This document shows, piece after piece, positions 5,531-5,663 of a DNA stretch of 5,663 bases. This stretch comes from an archaeon. GTDB lineage: Archaea > Thermoproteota > Nitrososphaeria > Nitrososphaerales > Gagatemarchaeaceae. The DNA lies in assembly GCA_021822995.1 (NCBI GenBank), contig JAKAPN010000080.1:1-5663 (forward strand), written 5' to 3'. Numbering within the stretch: the stretch's first letter is position 1; each line of letters opens with the position of its first letter. Under the pieces are notes generated by a model. That model searched no databases and was not told where the DNA came from. It saw only the letters and a program-made list of their open reading frames with translations. The translations under genes were made by a program, and so were the position numbers.

Positions 5531-5663
5531 ATGATTTCAGGTCTGGGACGAGTGATAAGGCGGTCGGTAGGCATTCTCGGGTACAGCATTATCCCCTTGC
5601 CGGAGCGCAACAAAATGATTGAAAAGGAGTTTGGCCAAGTCTATCAAAAATGCAGAAACTACA
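5531..5663 (+). CDS. N-terminus of a putative TylF/MycF-type SAM-dependent methyltransferase (partial)
   Basis: The frame starts with ATG 5531 and runs off the window after 44 full codons. The first 27 residues are basic and hydrophobic (RVIRRSVGILGYSIIPLP). Residues 31-44, EKEFGQVYQKCRNY, match the start of macrocin-O-methyltransferase (TylF) family proteins, where a phrase such as EF-x-x-Y-x-K-C/V-x-x-Y-T directly precedes the region leading to the SAM-binding fold. Such enzymes methylate sugar hydroxyls and are frequent in polysaccharide and glycan clusters, which would suit the neighbouring oxidoreductase and glycosyltransferases. No SAM-binding motif is inside the window, so the call rests on a short stretch and on context. 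Confidence 0.45.
   Translation, partial: MISGLGRVIRRSVGILGYSIIPLPERNKMIEKEFGQVYQKCRNY

Overview
The window looks like archaeal DNA carrying part of a surface-glycan (sugar-transfer and sugar-modification) region that has been damaged by an insertion sequence and by gene decay. The archaeal reading rests on three things. A TATA-like A/T box lies about 25 bp in front of the first glycosyltransferase ATG, with no Shine-Dalgarno sequence between them, which is the pattern of a leaderless archaeal transcript. The gene style (GT2 enzyme followed by a GT-C-type membrane protein, and a VapC-like PIN protein next door) is also common in archaea. The phylum cannot be fixed from this window; a Thermoproteota/Nitrososphaeria-like lineage is only a guess.

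Layout, left to right. Positions 2-232 hold the C-terminal end of a PIN-domain (VapC-like) protein cut by the window edge. Positions 233-550 are a gene-free stretch ending in the TATA-like promoter. Positions 551-1660 encode a family 2 glycosyltransferase. After 35 bp, 1696 starts a polytopic GT-C-like membrane protein. Its recognisable part ends near 2920-2935, where the reading frame runs on, out of register, through an IS remnant and stops at 3459. Positions 2945-3493 hold the catalytic core of a DD(35)E (rve/IS3- or IS481-like) transposase, broken by three in-frame stop codons and lacking its N-terminal half. Immediately after it, 3513-4664 encode an intact Gfo/Idh/MocA-family NAD(P)-dependent sugar oxidoreductase with an uncertain start. 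Positions 4665-5530 contain no convincing intact gene; short open frames on both strands look like relics. At 5531 a new gene begins that resembles the N-terminus of TylF/MycF-type (macrocin O-methyltransferase family) SAM methyltransferases and runs off the window.

Together, the GT2 enzyme and the membrane transferase could act one after the other on a lipid-linked or surface glycan, while the oxidoreductase and the putative methyltransferase would make or decorate unusual sugars. This pathway view is inference from gene company. Base composition falls from left to right: hand counts of single 60-base lines gave 46 G+C at 961-1020, 31 at 2161-2220, 25 at 4201-4260 and 23 at 4741-4800. That fits a mosaic of segments with different histories. 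No rRNA, tRNA, CRISPR array or complete mobile element was seen. I did not find a clearly new biological system; the most notable features are the IS-generated gene fusion, the cleanly stopped but otherwise well-preserved transposase core, and the relic-filled segment upstream of the methyltransferase.
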